Source of the DNA: Sipunculus nudus
Taxonomy: Eukaryota; Annelida; Sipuncula; Golfingiida; Sipunculidae
Assembly: GCA_026874595.1 (NCBI GenBank)
Contig: CM049309.1
Coordinates: 51,188,079 to 51,252,078, forward strand
Length of the DNA: 64,000 bases
Direction of reading: 5' to 3'
Below the pieces are notes generated by a model, which saw only the letters and a list, made by a program, of their open reading frames with translations, had not been told where the DNA came from and made no database searches. The first letter of the stretch is position 1. Each line of letters starts with the position of its first letter. A program made the translations under genes and the position numbers. Shown here one piece after another: positions 50,240 to 61,170 of the stretch.

Positions 50240-50409
50240 GTATCTTTCTATCTGAATTTGAACACCAAAAAATCTCGGGATCTCGAAGAATTTTTCTGTC
50301 CAATTTTTTATTTTATTTTTTTTTTTCATTTTTTTGTTGGTCTAAATTTTGGCTGAAACTTTTCCTCGCGATCTCAAGATATTATTTTAGTGTCCTTAAT
50401 CAGCCACCG
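50240..50409. mobile_element. Short relative of the foldback element, decayed copy
   Basis: The right end TTAATCAGCCACCG followed by TA (50410-50411) and the inner ATCTC(A/G)AGAT blocks match the foldback element ends. The left end is decayed (CTGAATTTGAACACCAAAAA against the usual CTGATTTAGGACACAGAAAA). It lacks the AGGAAGC arm repeats. Confidence 0.65.
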
Positions 50410-50411
50410 TA

Positions 50412-50918
50412 CATTGTGGTAAAGCAAAATATCATTTTTTGAACGGTGCCTCAGATACATGTATATAGAGTACATACACTTAAAGGCCGGAAGTTAAATG
50501 GCCAGACGTATAATATATACATATTATTTCCGTTTCAGAATATTTAATGGTTAAAATACTAAAAAAAAAAACATACAATATAATAGCCTGGTGAAGCTCT
50601 TCAGTGCAAAAAAATTTTTTTTTTCTTACATTTAGGCCAAGATAATGTATAAATAATGGGGCACGCACGGCTGATCGATGAATGAAAACCATGCCTTACG
50701 GTCCTTGTTCTTAAACAAGGAAGGCAGGTTTTGTGAATACCTCAACTGGACGCACATTTTACCCACTTTCCTCACCACAATGGTCAACTTAAGATCTTGG
50801 TCCGGAAACTTCTGAGGCCAGTATTTTAGTTAATAAATGCTGCAGCTTGCGTGAGGCAATTAATCCAAAGTTGCGGCTAAAGAAACCCAGGGTCATCTTT
50901 ACTGACCTATACTAACGG
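50412..50918. other. Unassigned sequence
   Basis: Contains a poly-T run near 50612-50622. No gene seen. Confidence 0.35.
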
Positions 50919-52838
50919 TCTGGACTGAGGCCTGGTGTTCCCCTTGAATAAGGCCTATCATTCGTATGGAATAAGGCAAATCGCTCCCCCTGGAGTAAGG
51001 CATATCATTCTCCTGGACTAAAACCTTTCGTTCCAATAGCCTGACATTTCACTGGACAGAGGAATGTCATTACCTGGATTAAAGCCTGTCATTCTAATGA
51101 TCTGAGGCCTGCCATTCCCCTGGACTAATGCCTATCATTACCCTAGACTGAGGAATGTCGTTCCCCTGGACTTGTGCATGTTGTACCTTGAGACCTGTTA
51201 TAGCCCTGGACTAAGGCAGGTCTTTCGCCTGAACTGCCTGCCATTCCCCAAGACTAAGTCCTGTAGTTTCCTGGACTAAGGCCAGTCATTCCCCTTGGAC
51301 TAAGGCCTGTCTTTCCCTTGGACTCCGGTTTTTCGTTCCCCTGAACTAAGGTCTGTCGTTCCCCTGGACTAAGGCAAGTCATTTCTCTGGACTAAGGTCA
51401 GTCATTCTCCCGGACTGAGGTCAGTCATTCCCCTGGACTGAGGGCAGTCATTCCCCTGGACTGAGGTCAGTCATTCCCTTTGGACTAAGGCCTGTCTTTC
51501 CCTTGGACTCCGGTCTTTCGTTCCCCTGAACTAAGGTCTGACGTTCCCCTGGACTAAGGCTTGTTTTTCCTCTGGCCTGAGGCCTGCCATTCCTCCTGCC
51601 TAAGGCCTGTCGTTTCTCCGGACGAAGGCCAGTCATTTCTCTGGACTAAGGTCAGTCATTCCCCCGGACTGAGGTCAGTCATTCCCCTGGACTGAGGTCA
51701 GTCATTCCCCTTGACTGAGGTCAGTCATTTCTTTTGACTGAGGTCAGTCATTCCCCTGGACTGAGATCAGTCATTCCCCCGGACTAAGGCCAGTCATTTC
51801 TCTGGACTGAGGTCAGTCATTCCCCTGGACTGAGGGCAGTCATTCCCCTGGACTGAAGTCAGTCATTCCCCTGGACTGAGGTCAGTCATTCCCCTGGACT
51901 GAGTTCAGTCATTCCCCTGGACTGAGTTCAGTCATTCCCCTGGACTGAGTTCAGTCATTCCCCTGGACTGAGGTCTGTCATTCCCCTGGACCGAGGTCTG
52001 TCATTCCCCTGGACTAAGGTTTGTCATTCTTCTGGACTGAGGTCTGTCATTCCCCTGGACTGAGGTCTGTCATTCCCCTGGACTAAGGTCTGTCATTCCC
52101 CTGGACTAAGGTCTGTCATTCTCCTGGACAAAGACCTGTCTTCTCCTGAACTAAGGTCTGTCGTTTCCCTGGATTAAGGCCTGTCATTCCCCTTGTCTAA
52201 GGCCTGTCGTTCCAATGGACTGAGGCCAGTCATTTCTCTGGACTGAGGAATGTCATTAAACTGGACTAAAGTCTTGTCATCGCCCCGAACTGAGGAATGT
52301 CGATAACCTTATTCCAATGACTCAGGCCTGCCATTCCCCCGGGGTAAGGTGAATCATTCCTCTGGACTAAGACCTAACATTTCCCCGGACTAAGGCCTGT
52401 CCTTCCCATTGATTAAGGCCTGTTTTTCTTCTAGCCCGAGGCCTGGCATTCCCCTGGACTAAGGCATGTTTTTCCTATAGCCTGAAGCCTGACATTCCCC
52501 TGGACTGCGGCCTGTCGTTCCCTTTGGTTAAGACCTGTCCTTCCAATTAACTAAGGTCCGTCATTCCCCTTGACTTCCCTTGACTCCCCTGTCGTTTCCC
52601 TTGACTCAGGCCTCCCATTTCCCGGACTAAGGCCTGTCATTCCCCTGGACTAAGGTCTGTCATTCCCCATCGACTAAGGTCTGTTATTCCCCTGGACAAA
52701 GACCTGTCTCCTCCTGAACTAAGGTCGGTCGTTCCCCTGGACTAAGGCCTGTTTTTCCTGTAGCCTGAGTGTGGGCATTCTCCTGGACTGAGGCCTGTCG
52801 TTCCCTTGGACTTGGACTTCCGCTTGAATGAGGCTTCT
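50919..52838. repeat. Large 23-bp minisatellite, about 80 units
   Basis: The consensus unit is close to CATTCCCCTGGACTGAGGTC plus AGT, varying at TGA/TAA, GTCAGT/GCCTGT and the C-tract. Units near the centre (51640-52130) are the most uniform, while both edges are divergent, as expected when turnover is concentrated in the middle. A block beginning TAAGGCCTGTCTTTCCCTTG occurs at 51301 and again at 51486, 185 bp or eight units apart, showing higher-order duplication. The minus-strand frame at 51448-51636 is a by-product of the repeat. Confidence 0.97.
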
Positions 52839-53350
52839 CCCTTTCACAGGTGTACGACAAGCCCCGGTGTCACAAAGACGTCTGAAAATCTACCCTAAAT
52901 AACATAATCCTATTAGCTGTTACCGAGCACTTAGTTGGAGTATGTGATTTTTTACAAAAAAAAATTAAATGGTGTTTTTCAACTGACTGAACAAAATTAA
53001 TTCCCAATTATACCACCCCTACCTAAAGGTGATTTGGCCACTTAAGGAAAATTGCACGTTTATATTCTGTGACGACAAACACATATTTTGCTTGATCCAG
53101 GAGTGTTATCATCCAGAGTACGTGATCCATTACCAGGGTATCTACAGTAACGGCCTAATCCTCGTATAATGCCACTTCAGTCTGCTCGACAAGATAATGG
53201 TGTGCTCTATATATCCAACACCAAAGAGGGCGAACCTTCTTTATACATCTTAAAAAAATAGGTTAATCTTACTTGACGTGAAATATCAGAGTCCGGACAG
53301 AGTTGCGGACAATGTTATCATATTATATAACGGGAAACTACTTACAGATT
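52839..53350. other. Unassigned sequence
   Basis: No coding or RNA signal recognised downstream of the minisatellite. Confidence 0.35.
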
Positions 53351-53530
53351 ATTTTTTTTAAATATAAAAAACACACATATATATATAAATACATATAATA
53401 AATATATATATTATATATAAATATATTCACAGCAAGCCAATCTAAATGAAAAAAAAATATTTTGTTTCTAAATTATTGCATAAGACTGGTGTAGTATGAT
53501 ATATACTATAGATATATACTATAGATATTC
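53351..53530. repeat. AT-rich low-complexity sequence
   Basis: Nearly pure A/T from 53351 to 53430, and a short tandem repeat of ATACTATAGATAT (about three units) at 53500-53530. Confidence 0.8.
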
Positions 53531-56028
53531 TTAAGCCAAGTCATGAGCTTACTTGTATTGATCGAGTCGGTGGTACTGAATAAGAAGACCCATAGTGAGA
53601 TTTTAAAAATGAAATTTTATACATGTTTGAGTAGTGATTTAAATCAAGGCTCACAAACATTTAAATGAAATAAGCAATAGCTTACACGGAATCTTAATAT
53701 TTATAATTATTTATAATTATCATACCTTAAATATACTGTTCACACAAGTTGAAAGGATAATAAACGTTAAATATTTCTTGTCATTTCTTTACTTAAATAT
53801 TTTAAAAAGTAAAAATAGAAGGAGCAGTTTTCCAAAGAGAATGTTTAGCCACTGTTAACCGGGGAATAGTACTAGCTCGCCAAATTTAGCTCATCAGTTC
53901 GAAACTAGGTCCATTCATATAAGAGATGATCTGTTTATTAGCTGAAAATATGGGCGCATTGCAGGGGAATAAATATTGAACCAGAAAAAGGTGTCCTAGA
54001 TTTACAATGAATCATATATAAAAAGAACATGGTTTTATTAAAGCAGTTTGACTGCATTCTGCTTGCCCAAGCAGCTCTGTGACCAGCAAGTGATTAATTG
54101 ATCAATGACCCAGCCAGGCGTTGTAGTCCGTGGGCTGGAGGGACTAGGGGCACGGGAATGCCGAGGAGCGGTGAGATTTCTCACAATCGGCCCCCACCCA
54201 GGCTGAGCGCTCTGCAGGCTTAATGGAAAGGCTGTGCCCCACGACTGTGTATCACTCACAAACGAGTGCGTCTTTTTTTTTTTTTGGGGGGGGGGGGGGT
54301 TCTTCGGTGTTATGATCCAACAATGGGGGCGGGGGGGATAACCCACCCAAGACCCGCAGGTGCGACAGACACCGGGCCTGGGTGAAGCCAGGAGAATAAA
54401 TAATGTGATAGGAAGCCATTGCTACCGCCCTGTCAAGTTGTTCCGAACCGAAATGGAAACCCTGCAGATGTAAATACTTAGGGTAAGAATAATATAGGTC
54501 AGCATTTAAAAAAATGGAGGCGGTTACCTCCACCAAATAAACCTTTAAAAATGTAGTTATGGTCATTTTAATTTCCTTACCCAAAAATGGCGTTTCTCAC
54601 AAAATCCTTAATATAACATTAATTTTGTTTGTTCAGGTGCTTTTATTTTAAGTAACCCTTGAACATGTGTGAACCAAAACTTTCTAAGCGTGTGAAATAA
54701 ACCCAAAGCAGGCGATAAATTGATCATTTGATCTATTTCCTCCATACAGAGGAGTAACGAATCGTTAGGTTCTTTATTTTGGCCGAGGGAGAAATCTCAT
54801 TACCTTTTGACCCCTGTTGACCTCTATAATGACCTTATTTGCATATTTTATGTATCATCTGTATGGGCTAGATGAATGCAGCGATTTGATGTTTAATATT
54901 CTAGGTAAAAAAGCAGGGTTATGGTCATTTTAATTCTTCTACCCTTAAATTGGGTGACAGAATATTCAGTTTTATATAAAAAAAAAACAGCCTCGAACCA
55001 CTTCTGAGTCCTAGTATATTCAATTTTAACATCCGTTAAATTAAAGTATAGGCATATACCAATAAGAAAAAGTAGGTTTGGCTAATTGGTTGGGGGAGGC
55101 AAGAGGGGTACCTCCAAAGTAGGAGGCTTTATATTCAACATAAGAACCAGTTGTAGCCACATAGCATCTGTCAGAAGCTCACAGGTAATCATACCGGTGC
55201 TCCACTCCGGAGCCATATCATGTAATGTGCGAGACCGACCACAATGACCAGATACCTTTGCACAAAATCATGACCAGTAGACAGTGCAGATAATCTAATA
55301 CCTATTAAAGGAAGTTAGTTTTCTTTTGACCTCAATATTCTCTGACGCCGTGATGCCTCATTCCAAAGGTTATTGTTCCCGCAGTGACCTCGCCATTATG
55401 AAAATGAATATATTTCAATGAACCCATCATTTTTGAGTGTTTCTTAAATTGCCTGGAAGTCACTAACGAAAACAGCCGAACTGCCTTCGCAAGACCGGAA
55501 TGCCTGCGTCGCAGTTTGGTGATCTAGTTGTTCACAACCTAGGCGTTTCACGTATTAATCAACCTCCAGTGCAGGATTATGGTGTATTGTACATAAGAAA
55601 TAGCCCTGTAGTAAGTCAAGGATTTAAGCATGTTCGGCCTGACATTTGACTCTGGCATGGTCAGTATATGTAATAAAACATGTGACTCGAGATCTTTTGG
55701 CACCAATTTCTTATGTCAGCATGCAATAATGGGTAATCCCCCAATTCATCCAGATAACCCTTTTGCATAATGTAGAAATGACCACAACTAGTGTCGCTGC
55801 ACTATACCTTGCACTTACATCTTCAACAATTCTTTCAACAGTTGTATCACGTTACATATCCAAGGAAGCACGTGCATATGTTTGTTTATGTTTACAATAC
55901 GGCGTCACAAATATAACACTTGAAAATAGATCCACATGTTTATCAGTATGTAAAATATGTTTCTCGAACAAATACCGACCAAGGTTTCGAAATGTAGGAA
56001 AATTGTTGAAAGTGTAACCTAAGTAAGA
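53531..56028. other. Unassigned sequence with a direct repeat
   Basis: A phrase built on GTTATGGTCATTTTAATT recurs at about 54557 and 54919, with similarity for some 60 bp, suggesting a small dispersed or duplicated unit. A T10G12 tract at about 54273-54299 underlies the proline/lysine-rich minus-strand frames at 54038-54584, which I do not regard as genes. Confidence 0.4.
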
Positions 56029-56221
56029 ATGGTTGATTCAGGACACAGAAAAAATATTTATCTCGAGATCTCGACATTACATCTCGAAATCTCGAATAAA
56101 AAAAAATTGCTCGAGATCTGGAGATGTTAAGTCGAGATCTCGAGATGTTAAGTCGAGTTTCGAGATATAATCTCGAGATCTCAAGATCAATATTTTTTTC
56201 TGTGTCCTAAATCAGCCATCG
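56029..56221. mobile_element. Short relative of the foldback element (193-bp MITE)
   Basis: The right end CTGTGTCCTAAATCAGCCATCG with flanking TA, and the left end TGGTTGATTCAGGACACAGA, match the foldback element termini. The interior is almost entirely alternating CTCGAGATCT-like palindromes, so a single strand could fold into one long hairpin. It has no AGGAAGC units. The left TA flank is not preserved. Confidence 0.85.
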
Positions 56222-56678
56222 TATTCAGTGCTGCAGCGGCGAACGAAAGCATTTGTAGTAATTTCCTAATTGTTCAATTTGTAATAAAAGTACCAGATTT
56301 TGAATAAAATATAGTTTACATTATTCCTGTTTATATTAATGATGATGCCATGAATAATTCTTATGATAAGAGGGACGGACTCTGTTTTGAATTTGGGGTG
56401 TTTATTACCAAAATTTGAAACTCATTACAGGTACATTTAGAGGTGATGCTGCATCATTGCATTCAGTTTGCAATTTGGTAAAATGTCAGATTGATATTAA
56501 AGATAAGAGAAAGTTTACGGATAAGGAGGGTCGGGACTACAATTTAAGTTTTAACATATCTGAGGGTGGGAGTGTGATGTAATCACAATGGTATCTTGCA
56601 CGAAACCAATAGGCCTACTTTGTTATATTTTTTATTGTTAATTCCTCAGTCAAATTTTTCGGCAAAAGACTTCCTAAG
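56222..56678. other. Unassigned sequence
   Basis: Nothing recognised. Confidence 0.35.
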
Positions 56679-56985
56679 CATAACTTTAATCGACAAAAAA
56701 AAAAAAAACAGCGCCATTAACATAACTGAATTCGACAAAAATGAGGGCGCTGAATCGTACTGAAATCGACAAAAAAAGCTGCTGGAAGATAATTAAGTCG
56801 ACAAAAAAAAGCTCCACTAACATAACCGAATTCAACAATAAACAGCTCCTCTATTACGTAACTGAAATTAACAAAAAGCAGCACCACTAACATAACTGAA
56901 ATCGACAAACAGCAGCTCGCTGAACATAAGTGAAATTGACAAAAAGTAGCGCGCTGAACCTTAATGAAATCGACAAAGAGCAGAG
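56679..56985. repeat. 34-bp minisatellite, about nine units
   Basis: The unit reads approximately CATAACTGAAATCGACAAAA then AGCAGC(T/G)C(G/C)CTGAA. Unit length varies from about 32 to 42 because the A-tract expands. The minus-strand frame at 56717-56908 has an 11-12 residue pseudo-repeat caused by it. Confidence 0.92.
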
Positions 56986-57662
56986 TTTATATGATGTCTG
57001 GTTTACTCGGCGTAAACATTATAATAAAATAACTGCAGGTACATCCTTATAAGTAAATTAAGTTCTCATAACGCCTCTGTGACTGATGTTTGAGCCTGTT
57101 TATCTTCAACCTTTAAAAAACTTGATTCATGCGCAAATGTAGAGAAATAGTAAGAAAAATAAAAAAAAATCTAAAGTGGTTGGTTGCATATTTGCGGTTT
57201 GCAAAAGATTAAAGGTCACTAGTTGCAAAAGGGCCTTTTGCAAAACTCTGGTTTGCCTAACCTGCCGCAAGATGTCCTTTTAAATGTGTATGCTTCTGGT
57301 TCAATCGATTACCTTTAGTTAATAGACGTCAGCTATCAGAATGGGCCCCTTTAAGTTATATTCTCTTGATCAGCACTTTGTGACATCCCTTTAAGTATGT
57401 AATTGGTTAAATAGTTGTTAGAGATGCAATCTTGTTGTGCAGTCGAGAACTCTATTTTGATTTACAACTAATTTGCAACATAATCTTTATTTTCCATGGA
57501 ATATACAAGTATATAACAATTTAACAATTATAACAATTAATACTAGGCACTCTTTAGTTTGTGGTTCGGTATTCTCAAGAGCTGAAAGAAAAACTGGAGG
57601 ACTTGGAGAATAACGCCGACGTGGAGAAAAACATCGACCCGGAGAAAACCATCGATTTAATT
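56986..57662. other. Unassigned sequence with a short palindrome
   Basis: TTGCAAAAGG-G-CCTTTTGCAA at about 57224-57244 is a perfect 10-bp inverted repeat around one base; GCAAAAG occurs again nearby. A GGGGCCC-type motif lies at 57340-57355. Confidence 0.45.
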
Positions 57663-57880
57663 CTGCCATCACAAGCGCTTGAATCTCTATAAAGATGATA
57701 TATATGGTGTGTCAAGGTATATTTTATGATAATAAAAAATACTGATAAATTTCTTAAGGAAAAAAGGGGCGTATGCGCGCCCATAGGTCTGAAATCGCGA
57801 AAAAATACTTTATCATTATAATATATACCTTGACAAACCATATATATCATGATTATAGGAATTCAAGCACCTGTGCTGCC
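57663..57880. repeat. Inverted repeat, arms of about 70 bp
   Basis: The left arm (57663-57740) contains GATATATATGGTGTGTCAAG and the right arm (57808-57880) its near-complement CTTGACAAACCATATATATC, extending outward through CTTGAAT and inward through an ATTATA region. The 65-bp loop contains GGCGTATGCGCGCC. Both strands therefore show similar short frames (57575-57850 minus, 57773-58144 plus). A small MITE is likely. Confidence 0.75.
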
Positions 57881-58061
57881 CCTAAAACTCAATCCAACAG
57901 CCACCCGAGAACCGAACCGAATCGGAAGCGGGGAGTACTCCGTTTGTTACCAATCCATTTGCTTTTAAGGGACTCTGTATACCTTATGAATATTCCCTTA
58001 TATATTTTTTTTATTCTTCAAATAAGGTTACATCTAAAACTTATGTTTGTGTTAAATGTAC

Positions 58062-58165
58062 AGTGCGTTTTGTACTGGTGTAGGAGTACTGTTGGTGCTG
58101 TGTCCTGCTCTGGTATTGTGTACTGCTTTAGTACTGTGTACTGATCTAGCATTGTGTACTTGTCA
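58062..58165 (+). repeat. Degenerate 21-bp minisatellite
   Basis: Units of about 21 bp built on GTACTG and TGTGTACTG repeat four to five times. The frame at 58056-58292 consequently shows a seven-residue ALVLCT repeat; I treat this as low complexity rather than a gene. Confidence 0.6.
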
Positions 58166-58861
58166 AAGCAGAGACATAAGCAGTGAGAACGCTATTGTAA
58201 AAACGACATGGCTTTGTGGACTATTCCTGTTTTATAAAGGATATAAAACTATATTAACTGAGAACGAATGCTTATTAGGTAACCATTACTGATCTGAGCC
58301 TGAATAAGATACCCGAGATTATAATAGTTTTTTTCCCTTTAACCAATACAGATCTTACAGAGTTTATAATCCCCCGAGGACATTGTAGCGCGGTGAATGT
58401 AATCTCAGATATATCTAACATTTTAGTAACTCTTTGAAAGCTCGAATACAATAGTGAACCCTCTACCGGTCGGTCTATCATGAGGTTTTGCAGCCCATTC
58501 GCGGCGACATCCAGTTTCACAGGACTCACAGCCCAAAAACACTACTACACTAAGTCTACTTTAACGACTTTTCAAAAGCTGTAATACAGATCAGATCGGC
58601 CATTTAATTATTATTGCATGGTAGCACTTTTTAATTGAAAGCATGTTCTCTTTGCAGATTTCGTTCAATTCGTTAATTTAAAACATACCGTGGACAGGAA
58701 TTATCGCAATCAGCGACCAATTATGCCTCTTTGATTTTTATATGCGATATGCAGAAATGAAGTTCTTTCATCATGTTGCATTTGAAATTGATATTAAAGC
58801 GAACCTGATGCCATGGAAAAAGAAACAATTATCCCCTTGTCAAAAGCAAAACAGGAATAAC
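58166..58861. other. Unassigned sequence before the LINE
   Basis: No ORF1-like RNA-binding protein of a LINE is recognisable here, suggesting the element is 5'-truncated. Confidence 0.4.
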
Positions 58862-58887
58862 GGAGTAAACATCTTTTAAAAATTTAT

Positions 58888-59577
58888 GTGCAAAACATTG
58901 TGAATATACGGGTCCTTTGTTTGGACAATTTCTCAAAGTTAATTGTTTTACAAGAGACTCATAGTACTTCAAAATGTGAAAATAAATGGAAATCAGAATG
59001 GGGACATCAGATATATTTTAGCCACGGCACTAACCAAGCAAGAGGGGTATGTACATTAATTAAAAACAAAACTGCCTTAGAGATAAAAGCTGTAAGACGG
59101 GATAATCATGGGAGATATTTAATTATTAATACAATAATAGGTCAACATGAGATCTCCTTTGTTAACATATATGCACCAAAAAGGATGAATCCTGCTTCTT
59201 TGAGGAACTTATTAATGTTAACAGCACCAATTGTACAGGCAATTTAATAATAGATGGAGATTTCAATTTAACTCTTAATCCAAACTTAGGTAAAAAGGGC
59301 GGGCATTCTAAAAGTCACATGGAATCTAGACAAGTGATAAGCCATTGGATAGAATTAGAACAGTTATCTGATATCTGGAGATTACAACATCCCAAACATT
59401 TAGAATATACATGGCATAGATATCTTCCTAATCCAGTATTTTGCAGACTTGACTTCTTTCTAATTAATGATAGCCTAATAAGTTGTATAAACCAATCTGA
59501 TATTGAAGCTGGGTATAAAAGTGACCACTCTTTAATTAAAATAAATATGGCAATAACAGAACATAAGAATAGACCAG
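58888..59577 (+). pseudogene. LINE ORF2 endonuclease domain (broken)
   Basis: In living elements this APE-type endonuclease nicks target DNA so that reverse transcription can start there. Visible motifs in order are LQETHS (catalytic Glu), NIYAPK, GDFN (about 59256-59267), RLDFFL and SDHS near the end. The first part is in one frame to 59247, then GDFN continues in another, so at least one frameshift separates the halves. The protein start is degenerate: the expected N-terminal strand with a catalytic Asn is not clear, which supports 5' decay or truncation. Confidence 0.9.
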
Positions 59578-60129
59578 GTTTCTGGAAATTGAATTGTTCG
59601 TTATTAAAGGATCAAAGTTATATCTCCAAAATAAAAGAGTGTATAAAAGATACTATTAACAATAATAAAGGAACAAATCCATCAATAATGTGGGATACTT
59701 TAAAATGTCAGATAAGAGGAGAAACAATAGCATATGCAGCCTACAAGAAAAAAGTACAAACACAACAAATTAAACATTCAGAAAGGTTAATACATCAACT
59801 ACAGACTATATATAACACAACAGGTGATACTAAAGACGAAGAAAATTGGGAAGTAGCAGTTAATAACCATAAAGAGTTTGTTGAAGAGAAAACAAGAGGA
59901 GCAATTATAAGATGTAAAACCACCTGGTATTCAGAGGGGGACAAACAGACTAAATATTTTCTTAACTTAGAAAAAAGAAACTTTAATCGAAAATCCATAA
60001 TAAAACTCAAAGATAAACAATGTAGAATAATAATAGAACCCAAAGTGATTTTAAATGAGGAACCACAATTTTATACAAAGTTATATACAGCACAAGCCAA
60101 GTCTGATAATGTTAATAGGGAAAGAAAAT
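59578..60129 (+). pseudogene. LINE ORF2 linker between endonuclease and reverse transcriptase (broken)
   Basis: This continues the 270-codon frame that begins at 59319, the longest surviving stretch of the element. It is lysine- and glutamine-rich, with TWYSEGDKQTKYFLNLEKRN near the end, the GE(K/R)xTKYFxxLEK-type segment that precedes reverse transcriptase in L1/Tx1 proteins. The frame ends at 60131 and a shifted frame carries on. Confidence 0.85.
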
Positions 60130-61170
60130 AATAAAATGCTCAATGAAGAGGAAAGGACTTTGTGTGAAGAAGAATTTAAAATGGAAGAATTTAAAAACAC
60201 TATTGATTCAATGGCCCTTAATAAGACTCCAGGCCCAGATGGGTTCCCAGTAGAATTTTATAAAACGTTTTGGTCTGATATAAAAGAATATTTTATAAAT
60301 GCTATAAGTCACTCATATAATAAAGGCTGCCTTCCACTCACTATGCGTCAAGGGATAATATGTCTCATTCCTAAGAGAGGTAAGGACCAACTATACTCTT
60401 GAAAAACTGGCGCCCCCTTTCTCTTCTTAATACCGATTATAAAATATTAGCAAAAACTTTAGCCAATAAACTTAAATTAGTCTTACCTTCAATAATACAT
60501 TCAGATCAAACTGGTTTCATGAAAAATCGATATATCGGAGAAAATATAGTAAAAATTATAAGCATTATCTCTCATTTAAAAATTAAAAAGATAGGAGGTT
60601 ACCTGTTATCAGTTGATTTTGAAAAAAGCATTTGATCAGTTAGAATGGCCTTATATTCAAGATGTTCTTCAAGCATTTAATTTTGGACCAATCCTTCGAA
60701 ATTGGATTAAGATATTATATCACAATATTTTTAGCTGTGTTCTGAACAGAGGATGGGCCTCTGATTTCTTCTCAGTAACAAGCGGTGTTAGACAGGGATG
60801 TCCCCTATCACCATACTTATTCATATTGGCAGCAGAAATACTAGCAAACGAAATAAGGAATAACTGTAAAATAAAAGAAGTAACAGTTGATCAGAAGGAA
60901 CACAAAATTTTTTAGTATGCAGATGACACTGTTTTAACTCTTACAGGAGGGCCAATGTCAATCAAAGAAGTCTTGGATGTATTTAAAAGGTTTCAACAAA
61001 AATCAGGTCTTAAAGTTAACATAGAAAAAACAACAGTAATGCCGATAACAAACTATTTGTATAATCAGGCACAATTGGAAGACTTAGGTCTGTGTTGGTG
61101 TACTAATCAAGTAAAATTTTTAGGAATCTCAATTCATCCGGAATGGAAAAAAAATGATAGAAACTAACTA
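60130..61170 (+). pseudogene. LINE ORF2 reverse transcriptase domain (broken)
   Basis: Core motifs in order: TPGPDGFPVEFYKTFW (motif 1 area), LIPKRGKD then NWRPLSLLNTDYKILAK, QTGFMKNRYIGENI, SVDFEK and KAFDQLEW (the catalytic Asp strand), GVRQGCPLSPYLFILAAEIL, then YADDT (from 60916), VNIEKT and VKFLGISIH. Breaks include a shift near 60395, an extra A in the A-run near 60620 that splits VDFEK from KAFDQ, and an amber codon immediately before YADD. The catalytic Asp residues themselves are retained. Confidence 0.93.

Noticed and set aside
51448-51636. Minus-strand repetitive frame (Pro-Glu-Gly-Lys-rich).
   Set aside because: A 23-bp unit cannot keep one frame across units, so the open stretch is a chance result of the minisatellite.
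54038-54584. Overlapping minus-strand frames of 102 and 110 codons with Pro and Lys runs.
   Set aside because: The runs come from a T10G12 tract and the two overlapping frames have no recognised domain. The interval is GC-richer than its surroundings, so an exon cannot be fully excluded.
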